DNA of 64,000 bases from Erodium maritimum (GCA_963921825.1 OY997591.1:49745825-49809824); one strand, 5' to 3'; counted from the stretch's first letter, positions 1-12,455 are shown. Translations and numbers: made by a program. Notes: a model not told the origin generated them from the letters alone.

Positions 1-3000
1 CTTTAATTACACAGCATACAATCTCTCCATGTGATGACAAATATCTGTTTGCGTGTAACCAACCTTTCAGGAGAAGGTCTCTTATGTCAAACATTTCAGT
101 TAGACTAAATAAACTATTTATGAAAATAATGAAGATAGTCTGTGTGATGGAAGAAGAAAAGTAACAACTGCAAAGTCCAACCTGTGGTTATTTCCACAGA
201 GAATAGGCTGAGAAATATAAAATCATAACCAGGGCTCTTTTTCAGGTAACAGTCTAGAATGTACTACCATAAATAAAATATTAAGGATGTGCTAATATGT
301 AAAAGCATTGATCAGAAACCTAAAATGGACAAAAACCGCTGATCATAATTATGTAACAGAATTAGGTAGCATCACATGATGCATGATACAACACGCAATA
401 TAACAACAGAACAAGGGGATCTGTAAACGGATTCCAAATTGTGAGGCACATATTCTCACATACAGAAGGCATATTTTCATAATGGATGGACAGTTTACAC
501 ACCTCAATCTGATGAATCTTTGCCTCAAAAAGTTTTTCCATATCCTCCTTCTGTAGAGATAATACACAACCAAAAGCCAGTTGTAAGGAAACAAGTAGTA
601 TGTGAAACAAAACATACACACTAGAGTCATACCTTAACAGTCCGTCCATCATGGACAGGATGAACAAGAACGAAGACCCGATCAATATCAACAATAACAG
701 GTTCTTTTCCTAAACCTTGCCATGGAACCTGTAATTAAACAAGCATATACAAAAACATAGAATAAAATATTCAATTCCCAGTAAATGCATAAATTGAAAT
801 TCAGCTTAAGTCTGCAGCAGAAGAGAGGAAACACCAAAGTTATAATCTTGCTTATATTGTTTATAGGACAGGTTACATATTTAATGGAAAAGGAAAAAAT
901 GAAGAATCCTCAAAGAGTCAGAATTAATATTCTTATACCTTCGAAAACATGAAATAGCACATCCAACCAATTTTAAAAGCCAGCCAGTAAATAGCTGCCA
1001 ATGCAATTTAATTACCTTCAAGCAAATGGAACCAACAAAACCAGCTTTAACAATCACCGGAAGCTTTAGAGAATTCAGCGCCTCAGCCTTCAGTTGCAAA
1101 TCCCTAAGTTCAACATCTCCTGTAACAATGGATCATGAGGAGACACAGTTATTAATACAAGTTCATAACTTTCTTATGAAAACATGATAAAATGCTTTTT
1201 GCAGCCTGCTAACTTGCCTGACTGGAAATTATTCAAGGCAAAGTAAGATACTAAATTTCACAAGTCCGGCAGATTGCTATTTCATCATAATGTCGTGGTA
1301 AAACTCATAAAAGATCTGGTAAAGGATCATTTACACATAGCATTTAAGATCCATGAAGATTAGAAAGCATACCATTCCAGACACTGATCTTTAAAGCCTC
1401 TGCTGAAAGTCCATGGACATATTCACCTAAATATGTACGAAGCAAATGCAGAACCTACAAGCAGAGGGCAACAAATACTAATTTATCTGCATGATTTGCA
1501 AACAGTCTGACTACAGATCAAGAAAAAGGGGAAAAACAACACATCAGTAATCTTCATGAAAACAGATATACAACAAAGCTTCAAAGGATGAAGCTCAGAT
1601 CCTATAATTGATTATATGTAATAAATAGATGCGTGAATAGGTAGATGAAAAGTCCACCATTAATGAGGTAGTTAGGAAGCTAGCACCATTGTGTATATAT
1701 ATGTTTACCAGTGTATGTGTAATTATCAAGTAAATAAAATTAGTTCTTATTTCAACATGGTATCAGAGTTGTGGTTGTCAGCTCTTGATAATTAGGAAGT
1801 GTTAGAGCAGGTATTCCTTATGCCCTAGTGCGCACAGAACTATTTTGGATTGCCAAAGAGTGCAGTAGCTGTTTCTTTTCATCTTCCGGCGAATATTATT
1901 TGCTCCGACCATTATCCTTCGTCAAACTTCCTCACCATTCACCCCATTTGCTTCAAAAACTGCAGGTAAGCTAAACCCTAAATTTGCATCTCCAGTTGAC
2001 CACTTCGGAGGCTCACACACCGAGAGAAGTCACAGCCCCAGTCTATTGCTTCCGATCTACGGGGTCCCGAACACTTTTCATCCTCACCTCCAGCACGTAC
2101 GTGTGTGCCCCATGCGCATCCATAACGCATTATGTTCCCTGTTTTCTAAAAGATGGACAAATTCTATTGTGAAAGAAAGCATCTCAATGATATCACGAAA
2201 TATTGATAACAAATGGGTTGGTCTCAATTACCCAAGTTGTTCAAAGAGTGTTATGTTTATCTGCGAAGTATTTTAAAGGTTTTTAGTTCCGATATTAAAG
2301 TTCAACTGACACAACGGGAACAAGTGGCAATAATGAGCTTTCTAGTATGGCTAGACTCTCAGTTCGAGTCAGCTAAATCCCAGATGCTCTCTAGCACAGA
2401 GGTTACCTCGTTGGTTGAGGTATTTAGTAGAGTTCTTCGTACAAACAACCAGAAAAGGGAGTGACACCCACCTCTCAAGCTCACAATGCTCTTGTTGGTC
2501 ACGCACATGTTGCACTCAATTTTCGGTTCCATGGGGAGGGCACTGGCAGGACGAGAGAGCTACCCTGGTCACTCGAACAATCGAAAACAAGAAGCACGCT
2601 AGAGCAATCAAAATCGGGAGACGGAGAGTTGTCTGTTGTTATTGTCATGAGTCATGACATACCAAAAGATCATGTTCGAATTTGCTCTCACGAGCATTCG
2701 CTAATATTGTTCCTACTCCTTCCAATCGAATCTTCACTTTAGTTGTCGCTAAGTATGATGGCAATTGTTGGATTAAAATCCTTTTGGTGGGCACATATGC
2801 GTTTAATGTACAAGTCATCACCAAAGTTAGATACAATTTAAAGTGACCCATAGATGTATGTATCTATTAGTATCATTAAGGTGTCATAGAAGCTACTAGT
2901 GTAGATAACAAGTTGTAATTTTCTTTTGTTGGGGGGCGAATTGAAATAAATAGTCAACTAAGCATTGGTCATATATAAATAAGGGGTATGGTCCCCAATG

Positions 3001-6000
3001 TAGATACTTGGCAATTGGAGACCTTTTAGCTTCCTCTTCTCTTTTTCTCACCCATATCTGAGAGTCAGAATCTATGGAGCAAGTATAATCCATGGGAAGA
3101 TCCATAACCGTGTTCATCTTCATGAAGTGATCTTCCATGACTTCAAGTAAGTAACAATTAATTATTTTCGTTGTTTTAATCTTGTGTTCCTATTAGTTCA
3201 ACAAAAACTCTAAAGCATGGTTCGGGTTTATGGATTAACACTTTGGTCGTTATTTTGGTTGAGCCATAAATTCATCAAATCTTCTTACAGCGGTTTCACG
3301 AATACCAAGACACGCACGTACTCGTCTCACTTTGTCATCTCTGCCGCTGAGTCGAGTAACCTACTTGTCTCGTTTCATCACAAAATCTGTTTTTTAACTA
3401 GTCCTTGATCATGATGCCACAGACAGGTAATCCTAAGCTACTTAACACTTATGAGCCACATATTTCATGTTCTTCAGTAACTTTAGTTGATGGATTTTAG
3501 TAGCCTATTCTTGATTTTGGGATAGTTCAACTACCAACATTTTCTTACGATTTGTCTTAAATTTGTCTCGATTTTCTTTTAATTTGATGTCCACCAGTAA
3601 AGTTACTCTTCCCCTCAACTATTGTGTTTCATTTTTCTCGTTTCAGGATCTTTTCACGAAGCAGGTTATTGGTAAAGTACATGAATCGGAGGCCTTTACA
3701 TCATGTATACTCATAGACCCGCATTAGTTCAGCTTCGTTAACCTTACATGTCGTTCCGATCACTCGCCACTTTCAGTTATATAGCGTCTTTATTTCCAGT
3801 ACGAGAAGCTACAATCTTTCGATAATGATGCTACACTTCCAGTTAAAATCATCGTCTCCCACCTACTCCTCGGGTCAAGAAAAGAATATGGTTTCCTTTT
3901 GAGTTGGTACATTCTTATGTCTGGGTTCCGACTTCAGTCGTGTGTAAAACTAAATTTCAATATTTTCTCTTTATGTGGATGATTTATCCAGTACTACGTG
4001 ACTTTATTTCACAAAAAATCGGTATGAATTGTTTTCTCATTTTACTAAGTTTTGTGCTGAAATAAAAACTTAGTTTATACCATTGTTCGTATCTTGAGAA
4101 GTGACAATGGAAAAGAATATTTTTTTTGAACCATATTAGTTACATGGCTCATAATGGTATTCTTCATGAATCATTTTGCGTGGTTACCCCATCTCAAAAT
4201 GGTGTTGCTAAGAGAAATAAAAGACATCTTCTTGAAACCGCAAGAGCTCTTTTATTTCAGACTTATGTACCAAGATTAACAAGACTAGATGTCAATATGT
4301 TATTTCAAGGTAACTGCTTCTACTTTACATGATCCATTGATGAACAAACGATCAAATACCTCCGCATTGAACAACAAAGCCATTCCCAATTTCATTTTGA
4401 ATATCGAGATGCTACTCTCATCGTACAAGTAAAGAATAGAACACAAATTGAGTTGAGATTCTATAAAAAATGCCAATCAAGTTCTATCTTCATCCTTGCT
4501 GTATATACCCAAAGCAAGGGATAATCCCCAACAAACCTCTGTTCTTTACATTTCATAACTCTAAAACCCATGATAAAGTCTATAAGATGTGCCAGCATTC
4601 AAGACGGAAACAAACCATTGCATGCAATCTTTTTAAAAAGGAAAGCGTTCAAATTTAGTTTGTAGTGTTAGCGGTTGTCTTCCATTTAGTCCTAAGTTGT
4701 GATTTGTTTTTCCAACTTAAATTGTTCACCTTATCCTCACCCCAGAACCCACCATGGATCCAAAAAAGAATTATTTCCTGTTTTCATTATATATATATAT
4801 ATATATTAGAGGGTTAAATATCGAAACTTACTCCTATGTATTGGTCAGGAACACTAAACTACCTTAAATATTGGTTACGCGATTTTGTTAGTAAAAATGG
4901 ACTGAATTTTCCATTTCGCTAGTCATATGACCTCAAGTGTCATATAATGGATGGTAGAATGACGTTTTTTCCCTTAAGTATTTGACCTTTATACATTTTA
5001 TAAGGAAAAATAACGAGGGTACAATGGTAATGTTCCTTATAAAATGTGTAGAGGCCATATAATTAAGGGAAAACGTCATTTTATCATCCATTATATGACA
5101 CTTGAGGTCATATGACTAACGGAATGGAAAATTCCGTCCATTTTTACTAACAAAATCGTGTGACCAATACTTAAGGTAGTGTAGTGTTCAGTTTGAAAAC
5201 ATGGGTAGAGTAGTGTTCGTGACCAATACTTAAGAGTAAGTTTCGATATTTAACCCTATATTATAATATGAATAAAATGCTATTTTCATATGTCCGATAC
5301 TGGGGGATTGTTATTCCCTAAAATCTTGGTCAAAGATACCGGGTCTGGATCATTATGCCATCCCTACTACACCAACAATGAGGAAAACATCGAAACATCT
5401 TTTTCCAAACTTCAGATCAAGCTGGTCCATAAACTTAGGAATAAATTGGAATAAAAGGCATAAGCTTGGGTCTAGATCTATGAATAATCTTTTGGTTCAT
5501 TCGGAAAAGTTAAATGATTGACTCACTGCATAACTATTGCACATTGTTTCTGTAACTTGGATCCATTAAAAGTTAACTAACCTAACATGCAATGCAATGG
5601 TTGCGTCTCACTGTGAGAACCACACAAAATTCAAGCTCTTATTCTCCTTTCGTTCCTGCTGAACTGGAAGTAACCAGTAAGAGGGTCTTAGATGACTCAT
5701 TACATCACTATTGCACATTGTTGCTATAACTTAGATCCATCAAAAGTAAACTACCCTAACATGCAGTGCAATGGTTCCGTCTCACTGTGAGAACCACACA
5801 AAATTCAAGCTCTTATTCTCCTTTTTGTTCTTGCTGAACTCGAAGTAGCCAGCAAGAGGGGCAAAACTCAATATGTGGATAATGATCAGAGTTTCAAAAG
5901 ATGTTCCTCTTATTCATACTTTGCCAACTTTCCTGATGCACTAAGACATGCTCATCAAATAGTAATTTTATCACGAAGTGAAAAAATATGGTAAGTTATA

Positions 6001-6391
6001 CACTAACTGTCACTAGCAATAGAACACTTAAATTCGAATACTGAAGAATTTTGACAATGCACTTCTAGGAGTTGAAATTATTGACACATTCAGAAATCCA
6101 CTGTTCTGCACATGATACTAAACGTATATACGGTCTCACAATCCTGCATTCGGTTAGACGCCACCAATTCACCAGAACAGGTGATTGTTAGCAATGTTGA
6201 GCTCTCTCAAAGATTCAACCGTAATAAACACAAAAATCAATACAGAAGAACGAGAACGAGAAGGCGATCCAAGGCATGCATCAATTTTCCAAAATATAAA
6301 TGCGTCTGTATACACGATGACGCAGAAAGGGACGATAAGAGCGCGTTCATGAAGTGAATCGGAAGAAAGAACTTACGTGGCCTTTGAACAT
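1..6391 (-). CDS. VPS13: VPS13-type (chorein) lipid-transfer protein gene, N-terminal five coding exons
   Basis: Five coding exons on the minus strand join in frame: 6377-6391, 1373-1454, 1016-1119, 633-728 and 503-550 (345 nt, 115 codons). Each intron has GT donor and AG acceptor ends. Exon 1 encodes only MFKGH; exon 2 reads VLHLLRTYLGEYVHGLS, exon 3 LKAEALNSLKLPV, exon 4 GKEPVIVDIDRVFVL, and exon 5 EKLFEAKIHQIE. This is the chorein N-terminal region of plant VPS13 proteins, which begin MFEAHVLHLLR in the family. VPS13 proteins are very large bridge-like proteins that move lipids between membranes at contact sites; the N-terminal chorein end usually binds the endoplasmic reticulum side. Bases 1-502 hold no further recognisable exon, so the gene continues left of the window. 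Intron 1 is 4922 bp and contains transposon debris. Open frames and intact splice sites argue for a working gene rather than a pseudogene. Which plant VPS13 paralogue this is cannot be told from 115 residues. Confidence 0.9.
1664..4330 (+). mobile_element. Decayed Ty1/Copia retrotransposon in VPS13 intron 1
   Basis: A TGGTATCAGAG primer-binding site (complementary to initiator Met tRNA) lies at 1758-1768 directly after a CA dinucleotide, which marks the end of an LTR remnant that may begin near 1664. A gag-like piece at about 2280-2464 reads MLSSTEVTSLVEVFSR. A pre-integrase piece near 3650-3700 reads TKQVIGKVHESEGLY. The integrase piece at 4126-4270 reads SQNGVAKRNKRHLLETARA, matching the Copia QNGVAERKNRHLLE block. 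Frames are broken repeatedly and no reverse transcriptase or 3' LTR was found, so this is an old 5' remnant. It is antisense to the host gene. The left LTR limit is uncertain. The part between about 2500 and 3600 contains nothing recognisable except a TATAAATAAGG promoter-like stretch near 2974, possibly a further nested LTR. Confidence 0.7.
4811..5256. mobile_element. Mutator-type MITE with long terminal inverted repeats, in VPS13 intron 1
   Basis: The element begins GGGTTAAATATCGAAACTTA and ends with the inverse complement of that sequence. The inverted arms extend for roughly 200 bp each, so the 446-bp element can fold almost completely. The flanking 9-mers TATATTAGA (4802-4810) and TATATTATA (5257-5265) differ at one position and fit a 9-bp Mutator-superfamily target duplication. 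It has no coding capacity. The AT-rich flank makes the duplication slightly less certain than in the other MITEs here. Confidence 0.8.
5514..5860. repeat. Tandem direct duplication of about 170 bp
   Basis: Copy 1 (5514-5685) and copy 2 (5691-5860) share long blocks, including the identical 20-mer CACTGTGAGAACCACACAAA and the ending AAGAGGG. They differ by scattered substitutions, so the duplication is not very recent. It lies in intron 1 of the VPS13-like gene, between the MITE and exon 1. The remainder of the intron, 5866-6370, contains nothing recognised. Confidence 0.85.
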
Positions 6392-6829
6392 GGTGACTAA
6401 TCGAGCAGATTCTTCTTATCGGTGAAAATCAGGAAGAGACCGAGGCATGATCAAAACCTGGAGCAGCCAATGATCGATCCTTGATGATCGCCATTGAAAA
6501 GGTCGAAAACAGTAGGATTGATGAGGATCGACTGAGATTGAATTAGGGCTTGTTATAGAAGACAGAGATAAAAAGCTCGTTGGATTTGTGATCAGGACAG
6601 ACAGAGGCGTGAAGAAGTCGAGGGTTGGACCAAATGGCAGAACGAGAAGGACAAATTCATGATCTGTGAGAAAGCGGTGCAGTGGGCTGTGTCTGTTTGT
6701 TTGAGAGACATACATACAAGTCACAAGATCAGGTCATTCGAAATATCCCAAACGTTCGATCTTTCTAAGTGAAATTACGAAACGGTCCTCAGGTTTGTTG
6801 GTGTGTTGCACGAGGGAGGGTATACTTTT
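6392..6829 (-). promoter_or_regulatory. 5' UTR and proximal promoter region of the VPS13-like gene
   Basis: This stretch lies directly upstream of the MFKGH start codon on the minus strand. The transcript-side sequence near the gene is pyrimidine-rich with CCCTAA and CTTCTTC-type segments typical of plant leaders. A 102-codon open frame at 6416-6724 has no recognisable domain and is best read as leader sequence or chance. No confident TATA box or start site was fixed. The upstream limit is set by the end of a Harbinger transposon at about 6830, so the gene has only about 440 bp of non-transposon DNA upstream. Confidence 0.45.
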
Positions 6830-7077
6830 GGAGCATCTCCAATAATTAGACACTAGGTAATGTCAATTGTCAAGGAGTAGTGTCAGGGAATGCTTTTTAG
6901 TTTCCTACTTCTCCAATTGTCTGACACTACTTCAGGAGTCATGTCAATACAGTTTTACTAACTAAAAAAAGACCCCAAATATTTGTAATATTTTGATTTG
7001 AAACCAAATATGAAATGCATAACTATTGTTTTTATTTAAAGTCACATATAAAATACATTAAAATTGATAATTAATAT

Positions 7078-8284
7078 TTAATTACGACCGTCATCTCCAT
7101 ATTTAGCCCAAATGTGTTCGATGAGATCATCGTGGAGTTGGTTATGAACATTCCGATCCCGAATCCTTGTTCTATGGCCCATGATACTTTCCTTGGTCAC
7201 CGTTGGTGGTGGTCCTATACGGATGGTTGGGTCCGGGACACCAATATCTGCAAACGGATCAGTGGGCCACGGCCTCCACTCATCCTCAACGATCATGTTA
7301 TGTAGGATAACACAAGCAGTCATGATCACTGAGAGTGAGCCCCTATCCCACATTCGGCCCGGGCGAGTAACGATGTGAAACTGGGCTTGTAAAACTCCAA
7401 ACGCTCGTTCGATGTCTTTCGTACACGCCTCTTGGTATCTAGCAAAACATCGTTGCTTCGGTGTTTGTGGAGCAGGTACTGACTTCACAAATGCTGCCCA
7501 AACAGGATAAATTCCATCTGTCAAGTAATGCGGGGTTTCGTATTTGTACCGTTGATCTTGAACTTCACATCTGGAGCTAAGCCTTTTACTGCCTGGGAGA
7601 ACAAAGTAGACCTATTGAGCATGTTGATGTCGTTGTTGGATCCCGGCGTCCCGAAGAAAGAGTGCCAAATCCAAAGGTCTTGGGATGCAACGACTTCTAG
7701 CATGATCGTGGGGATGTTCCCATGGTCCCTACTTGCGAATTGTGCAGACCATGCCACAGGACAGTTCTTCCAATCCCAGTGCATGCAGTCAAGACTCCCT
7801 ATCATCCCCGGAAAGTTGCGCTCTTTGTCGATTCGCAACAAACGTCTTGTATCTTCCACGGTCGAGCGTCGTAGATTGGTCCGCCCGTAAACCTTGATGA
7901 CGCCAATGCAAAACTTCTTTAGGCAGTCCAACGCAGTGGTCTCCCCCATTCGCAAATACTCGTCACAGGCATCGGCTGGACTTCCATAACAGAGCTGACG
8001 AAGTGCTACCGTGCACTTCTGGTGTGGAGTGAAAGATGTCATCCCTGTAGCATCCTTTCTGTTACGAAAGTAGGCGTGCCGGTCACTCAAACCATTCATG
8101 ATCCGTATGAACATATCCCTCGACATCCAGAACCGTCGCCGAAACTGTTGGTCGTTATACACCGGTGTAGGCGCGAAGTAGTCACGGATCAACCCTTCAT
8201 GTGCATCTTCTCGATTGCGCTCAATCACTCTCCGCTTTGGTCGCGCCGCCGACCCTGAGCCCTCGGCCTCATCATTATCCCGAC
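7078..8284 (-). pseudogene. PIF/Harbinger transposase (HARBI1-like DDE nuclease), frameshifted and interrupted
   Basis: The minus-strand frame ending near 7530 holds the helix-turn-helix-like N part (FRRRFWMSRDMFIRI), the first catalytic Asp in GSLDCMHWDWKNCP and the second in GTPGSNNDINML. The next open frame (7078-7524) holds LTDGIYP and the catalytic Glu in ERAFGVLQ, then the LHNMIVEDE block. All three catalytic acids are therefore present, but a one-base deletion near 7545 shifts the frame between the second Asp and the Glu. The apparent start MER near 8297 is an artefact of the Gypsy LTR, which begins at 8285. The true N-terminal codons lie beyond the Gypsy, at about 18447-18590 on the minus strand (ARRNEANDRRRKDEAMDRL). 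The enzyme would cut and rejoin transposon ends; this copy cannot be made. Confidence 0.88.
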
Positions 8285-10928
8285 TGTCACGCTCCAAATC
8301 CGGTATTGACCGAACTCGAGACGTGACTTAGTGAAATATAGAGTAATCATTTAAAACATGTAGAAGTTCAAAAGTTGTTTCAATAACCAACGGTAATAAA
8401 ACCAAATCGAGTCAAATACAAGTCTTAAGACAGAAAGTACATCTATAAAGTCAAAATAGAAACAACTCCTGGACTCTGGCTAGCCCCAAGCTCCGCGATA
8501 TCCTCTAATCCAACTCATAGCTAGCACTTGTGGAAAACATGGTGAGGGGTGAGCTTGATGCTCAGTAGGAAAAATACTCAACACTTGCCCCAATAAAGTA
8601 GTATTAGCACGTTTCCAAACTAACTTTTAACGATTTAAAGGAGAAGACGACAACGAGACATGTAACCCAAATTAAGCAACCTTCACTTTACTCGACCACA
8701 AACTATAGCGTAAATACCCGTCCAGAACACTTTCACGACCGACTCACGGATAACCCAAAGACGACACTTTCAATTACACGGGAAACCACACACATGAATC
8801 TCATCATCGAACAATCACAATCGAGTCATTCGCAGTTACACACAACTCGTAACAATTGCACGGTATCGGGAACAACCCCCTCGGCCCGGTGTAGCCGCAC
8901 GCAACTTCCCCAACACATAGTCGGGATAGGAGGTCGACCTCATCGCAGAACACAGCGTTTTACCGATACACGGAAGGCAGGGAAATCGCCTCTTCGCGGA
9001 ACAACCTCATCGCGGACACAGCGTTTTATCGATACGCGGAAGGCAGGGAAATCGCCTCTTCGCGGAACAACTTCATCGCGGAACAACACAACGTTTTACC
9101 GAGTGCTAGTCGAAAGGTAGGGAAACCACCTCTTCGCGGGACACAGCGTTTTACCGACTCTAGGTCGGAAGGTAGGGAAACCACCTTTCTCATGTAACCA
9201 AAGCACCCACAATCACAATCACACTCACAATCATACTCACGCAACCATCACGCACTTACCATCACTTACCGACACCACACTCAACATGGTAACCCTACCG
9301 GCTTAGCTGGTATCCATTCCCCAATGCCCACAATTCAACAACTCATAAAAACATAAACAAACCAATCAATTCACTCATATGCATCACTAAGTTCACCTCT
9401 ACTCGTTTTCATGTTCGTTGTTTATTAACCGTTTAAACAACACAGAGCACACAATCAAACACAATCAAAAAACAATCCCACAGGCGCGACATGTCCTGAT
9501 TCTACATGCACGGCATACCAACACCTACGGCACGACATGGCTTATAGGTGGTTCACAGTTTATAAGGCTACGCTAGTTAATCACATCCTATATGCGAGCT
9601 AGTTATTTATCCGGTTATTAGGTTTCCCTATATGCATTCTAATACAACCATAAAAGAGTGAGTATCGAGGTATTTCCCTACCTCTCAAACTCTATCTGGG
9701 TCTCCTAGCTGCTGACGTCCGGGCCTACCTCCGGTCTTCTCCACGATCGAGGTCAAAGCCTGATTTAACAAGTAAGGGTGGTAATCAGTCCCGACCTAGT
9801 CCGTAATCAGTCCTCTAAGTTATCAATTAAGTCCTTTGAATTTGTTCCACTTTAAATTCTTTAAATTAAAACATTTAAATTAATTAAATTATTAAATAAA
9901 CTATTAACCCGAGTTTGACCTGAATCCGGAAACCAAATCCGAATCTGACCCGGACCCGAATCCAGACCCGGACCTGACCAGATCCAGACCCGACCAGTCA
10001 GACTTGGCCCTGGCCCAAGGCCCAACCTAGATCTGGTCTCGCCCAAGGCCCAGCCTGGATCTAGTCTGGCCCAAGGCCCGTGTCTTGGCTCTGGCCAGAG
10101 CTGGAAACGAGGCACGACAAGGCTAGGTTTCCGGCAAGGCGAGGACGAGGAAGGGGGGGCTAGGGTTGGCTAACGACGACGGCGGCGGAAACAGGGAAGC
10201 GCGGAGGGACGACGGATGGTTGTAAGTGCGAGCCTGGAGCCCATCCGTTCCAGATCTGACGGCGTGGGAGCTTCGCCGGCGAGGGAGCATCATATCTGGA
10301 GCTCGAGAGTTCCGACGAGTCTCTTCAACCGAGCTCGACCAAATCGAGCTCGCGCGCGCTTGATTCTCAGGGAAGGGACTAACGGGGAAGGTGAATCTGG
10401 CCTGAAGGATGGCTCATCTGCCCTGGATTCCCCGTTGTCGGAGTTGCGTGGCTCGAAACGAAATAGGTCGACGGCGGTGGCGAAGGGATTGAAGCGGCGT
10501 GGTTCCGTTTCTGACACGGTAACGTGGCGACGGGGTTTCAGTATCAGTCTGGTGTCGTGGTGGTTCGATTTGGGACCGGGAGAAGGGTCACCGACGATGA
10601 GATGTCGAGAGAGAGAGAGGAAGCGAGAGAGCTCGAGAGGGAGACGAAGAGTCTCGGGAAGCGTGCGGCGAAGTGAGGCTGAGACTCACTGTAGCTAGGG
10701 TTAGAGGAAAGGGGCTGGGCTTGGCGAACTGGGCTCTGTGAGCTAGGCCGCGCGATTCTGGGCTCAGTGAGCTGGGCCTGGTCCTTAGCTGGGCCTGGCC
10801 TGTTTCCCTTCTCTTTTTCTTTTCTTTTTTTTTTGAACTTGATCCAAAATTCAACCCGTTCTCCAACCAAACGACGTTCTAATTTAATAAATTAAATATT
10901 AATTCCTTTAACTTGGGCGGTCTTTACA
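8285..10928 (-). repeat. Gypsy-1 left LTR (3' LTR in element orientation)
   Basis: It runs from TGTCACGC (8285) to TCTTTACA (10928), 2644 bp. It contains a CCTAGCTGCTGACGTCCGGG block shared with Gypsy-2, an AT-rich stretch (9830-9905) and a GC-rich block (9930-10790) full of GGCCC and CCGGA words. Open frames in the GC-rich block have no domains. A four-unit minisatellite lies at 8940-9194. Directly inside the LTR, at 10929-10946, is the purine-rich tract (minus strand) that primes plus-strand synthesis. Confidence 0.9.
8940..9194. repeat. About 66-bp minisatellite inside the Gypsy-1 left LTR
   Basis: Four imperfect units start at about 8940, 9008, 9074 and 9142. Each carries ACAGCGTTTTACCGA-type and AGGGAAATCGCC/AGGGAAACCACC cores plus CTCTTCGCGG. 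The right LTR keeps only one to two such units (16400-16492), next to the triplet array, so copy number differs between the LTRs. Confidence 0.8.
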
Positions 10929-10979
10929 ATCTATCCCACTTAAAGGAATTTCGTCCTCGAAATTTAAAACGGACGTACC

Positions 10980-12293
10980 TCAAGGGTCGAACAGGTGGGG
11001 ATACCTCGCGCAAACCTCGTCCTCGCATTCCCAGGTCGACTCAACTCCTTGGTGCTTCCACTGCACTCGTACTAGAGGAATAGTCTTGTCACGCAAGACC
11101 TTCTCCCGCGTATCCAAAATCCTGGCTGGCTGCTCCTCATACGAAACATCATCGGCTACCTCGATGTCCGTCCACTCGATAACGTGGGAGGGGTCCGCAG
11201 TGTATTTCCGCAGTTGGGAAACGTGGAAGATATTGTGTACGTTCCCAAGCTGCGGTGGCAATGCAACACGATAGGCAACGGCTCCAACTCTGCCCAAAAC
11301 CTCAAAAGGTCCGATAAACCGCGGGGCCAACTTGCCTCCGCCGCGGTTGAACCGCAAAAGCCCCTTCTTCGGACTCACCCTCAGAAACATGTGATCACCA
11401 ACTGTAAACTCAAAAGGTCGACGTCGTCTATCTGTGTAGCTCTTTTGTCGGCTCTGTGCGGTCCTCAACCGCTCTCGTATCAGCGCGACCTTCTCGGTCG
11501 TCTCTTGGACAAGATCCAGACCAAGTAAACTCCGGTCTCCTACCTCTGCTCAACACACGGGCGATCTGCACGGCCTGCCATACAACGCCTCAAAAGGTGT
11601 CATCCCAATACTGGCCTGGAAGCTGTTGTTGTAGGCGAACTCAGCCAAAGGTATGTGCTCCTCCCAAGATCCACCGAAGTCCAACACACACGATCGAAGC
11701 ATACCCTCCAAAATCTGAATCGTGCGCTTCGACTGTCCGTCGGTCTGGGGGTGATATGTTGTACTCAGTAGGACCTCGGTCCTCAAGGCTTTCTGTAAGC
11801 TTTCCCAAAATCTAGAGGTGAAACATGGATCTCGGTCGGACACAATCGACGCCGGAACTTCGTGAAGACGAATGATCTCTCGGACATATAACCGACTTAG
11901 TGCATCCACTGTATCCGTCATCCTCATGGCTAAGAAGTGAGCCGACTTCGTCAACCGATCAACTACTACCCACACGACATCACGTCCTCTCGGAGACCTC
12001 GGTAGTCCGCATACAAAGTCCATCGTGACATGCTCCCACTTCCACTCCGCTACTGGCAACGACTGTAATAGTCCTCCAAGACGCTGATGCTCGGCCTTCA
12101 CTTCCTGACAAGTGAGGCACCTCGACACAAACTCCGCAACTGTCATCTTCATCCCGCTCCACCAAAATTGCCGTCTGATGTCCCGGTACATCTTAGTGCC
12201 ACCCGGGTGCACCGTGAGACGGGAATGATGCGACTCCCTCAACACATCATCCCTACAACCACGCGGCCCGAACAACACTTCGCGGTACCGCAA
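10980..12293 (-). pseudogene. Gypsy-1 integrase with chromodomain, inactivated
   Basis: The frame at 11550-12293 has the zinc-binding HHCC part (HHSRLTVHPGG then CLTC), then DDE core motifs TMDFVCGLP and IVSDRDP. The frame at 10980-11468 has the C-terminal domain (VGDHMFLRVSPKKGLLRF, LRKYTADPSHVIEW) and a chromodomain-like end (RVQWKHQGVESTWE). The third catalytic residue, Glu in the GQSER motif, is Lys here (DGQSKRTIQ). Stops separate the two frames around 11470-11549. Integrase inserts the DNA copy into chromatin, and the chromodomain-type tail steers it to heterochromatin. Substitution of the catalytic Glu alone should abolish activity. Confidence 0.88.
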
Positions 12294-12455
12294 TCCTCGG
12301 TCAGCACCGTACTCTCAGCCCTCTGCATCGACACCACTGATCACCCTCTCCCTAATCTCAGCCGTCTCGGCATCAACTGACTGTGCCTCTAGCACTCGTG
12401 CAATCAACGTGGGTTGAGCCACTAACGAACACGTAGCCACGCTACCAGTGATCTC

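Noticed and set aside
503..1454. Possibility that the VPS13-like exons are a pseudogene
   Set aside because: All five exons join without stops, phases match, and splice sites are canonical.
6416..6724. 102-codon frame upstream of the VPS13-like start
   Set aside because: No domain, out of keeping with the exon structure; best read as 5' leader.
8282..8297. Start codon MERD for the Harbinger transposase
   Set aside because: The ATG lies in the Gypsy LTR that interrupts the gene, so it cannot be the natural start.
9861..10870. Several 75-160 codon frames in the GC-rich part of the Gypsy-1 LTR
   Set aside because: They overlap on both strands, consist of Arg/Pro/Gly/Ser-rich text and are not conserved in frame in the other LTR.
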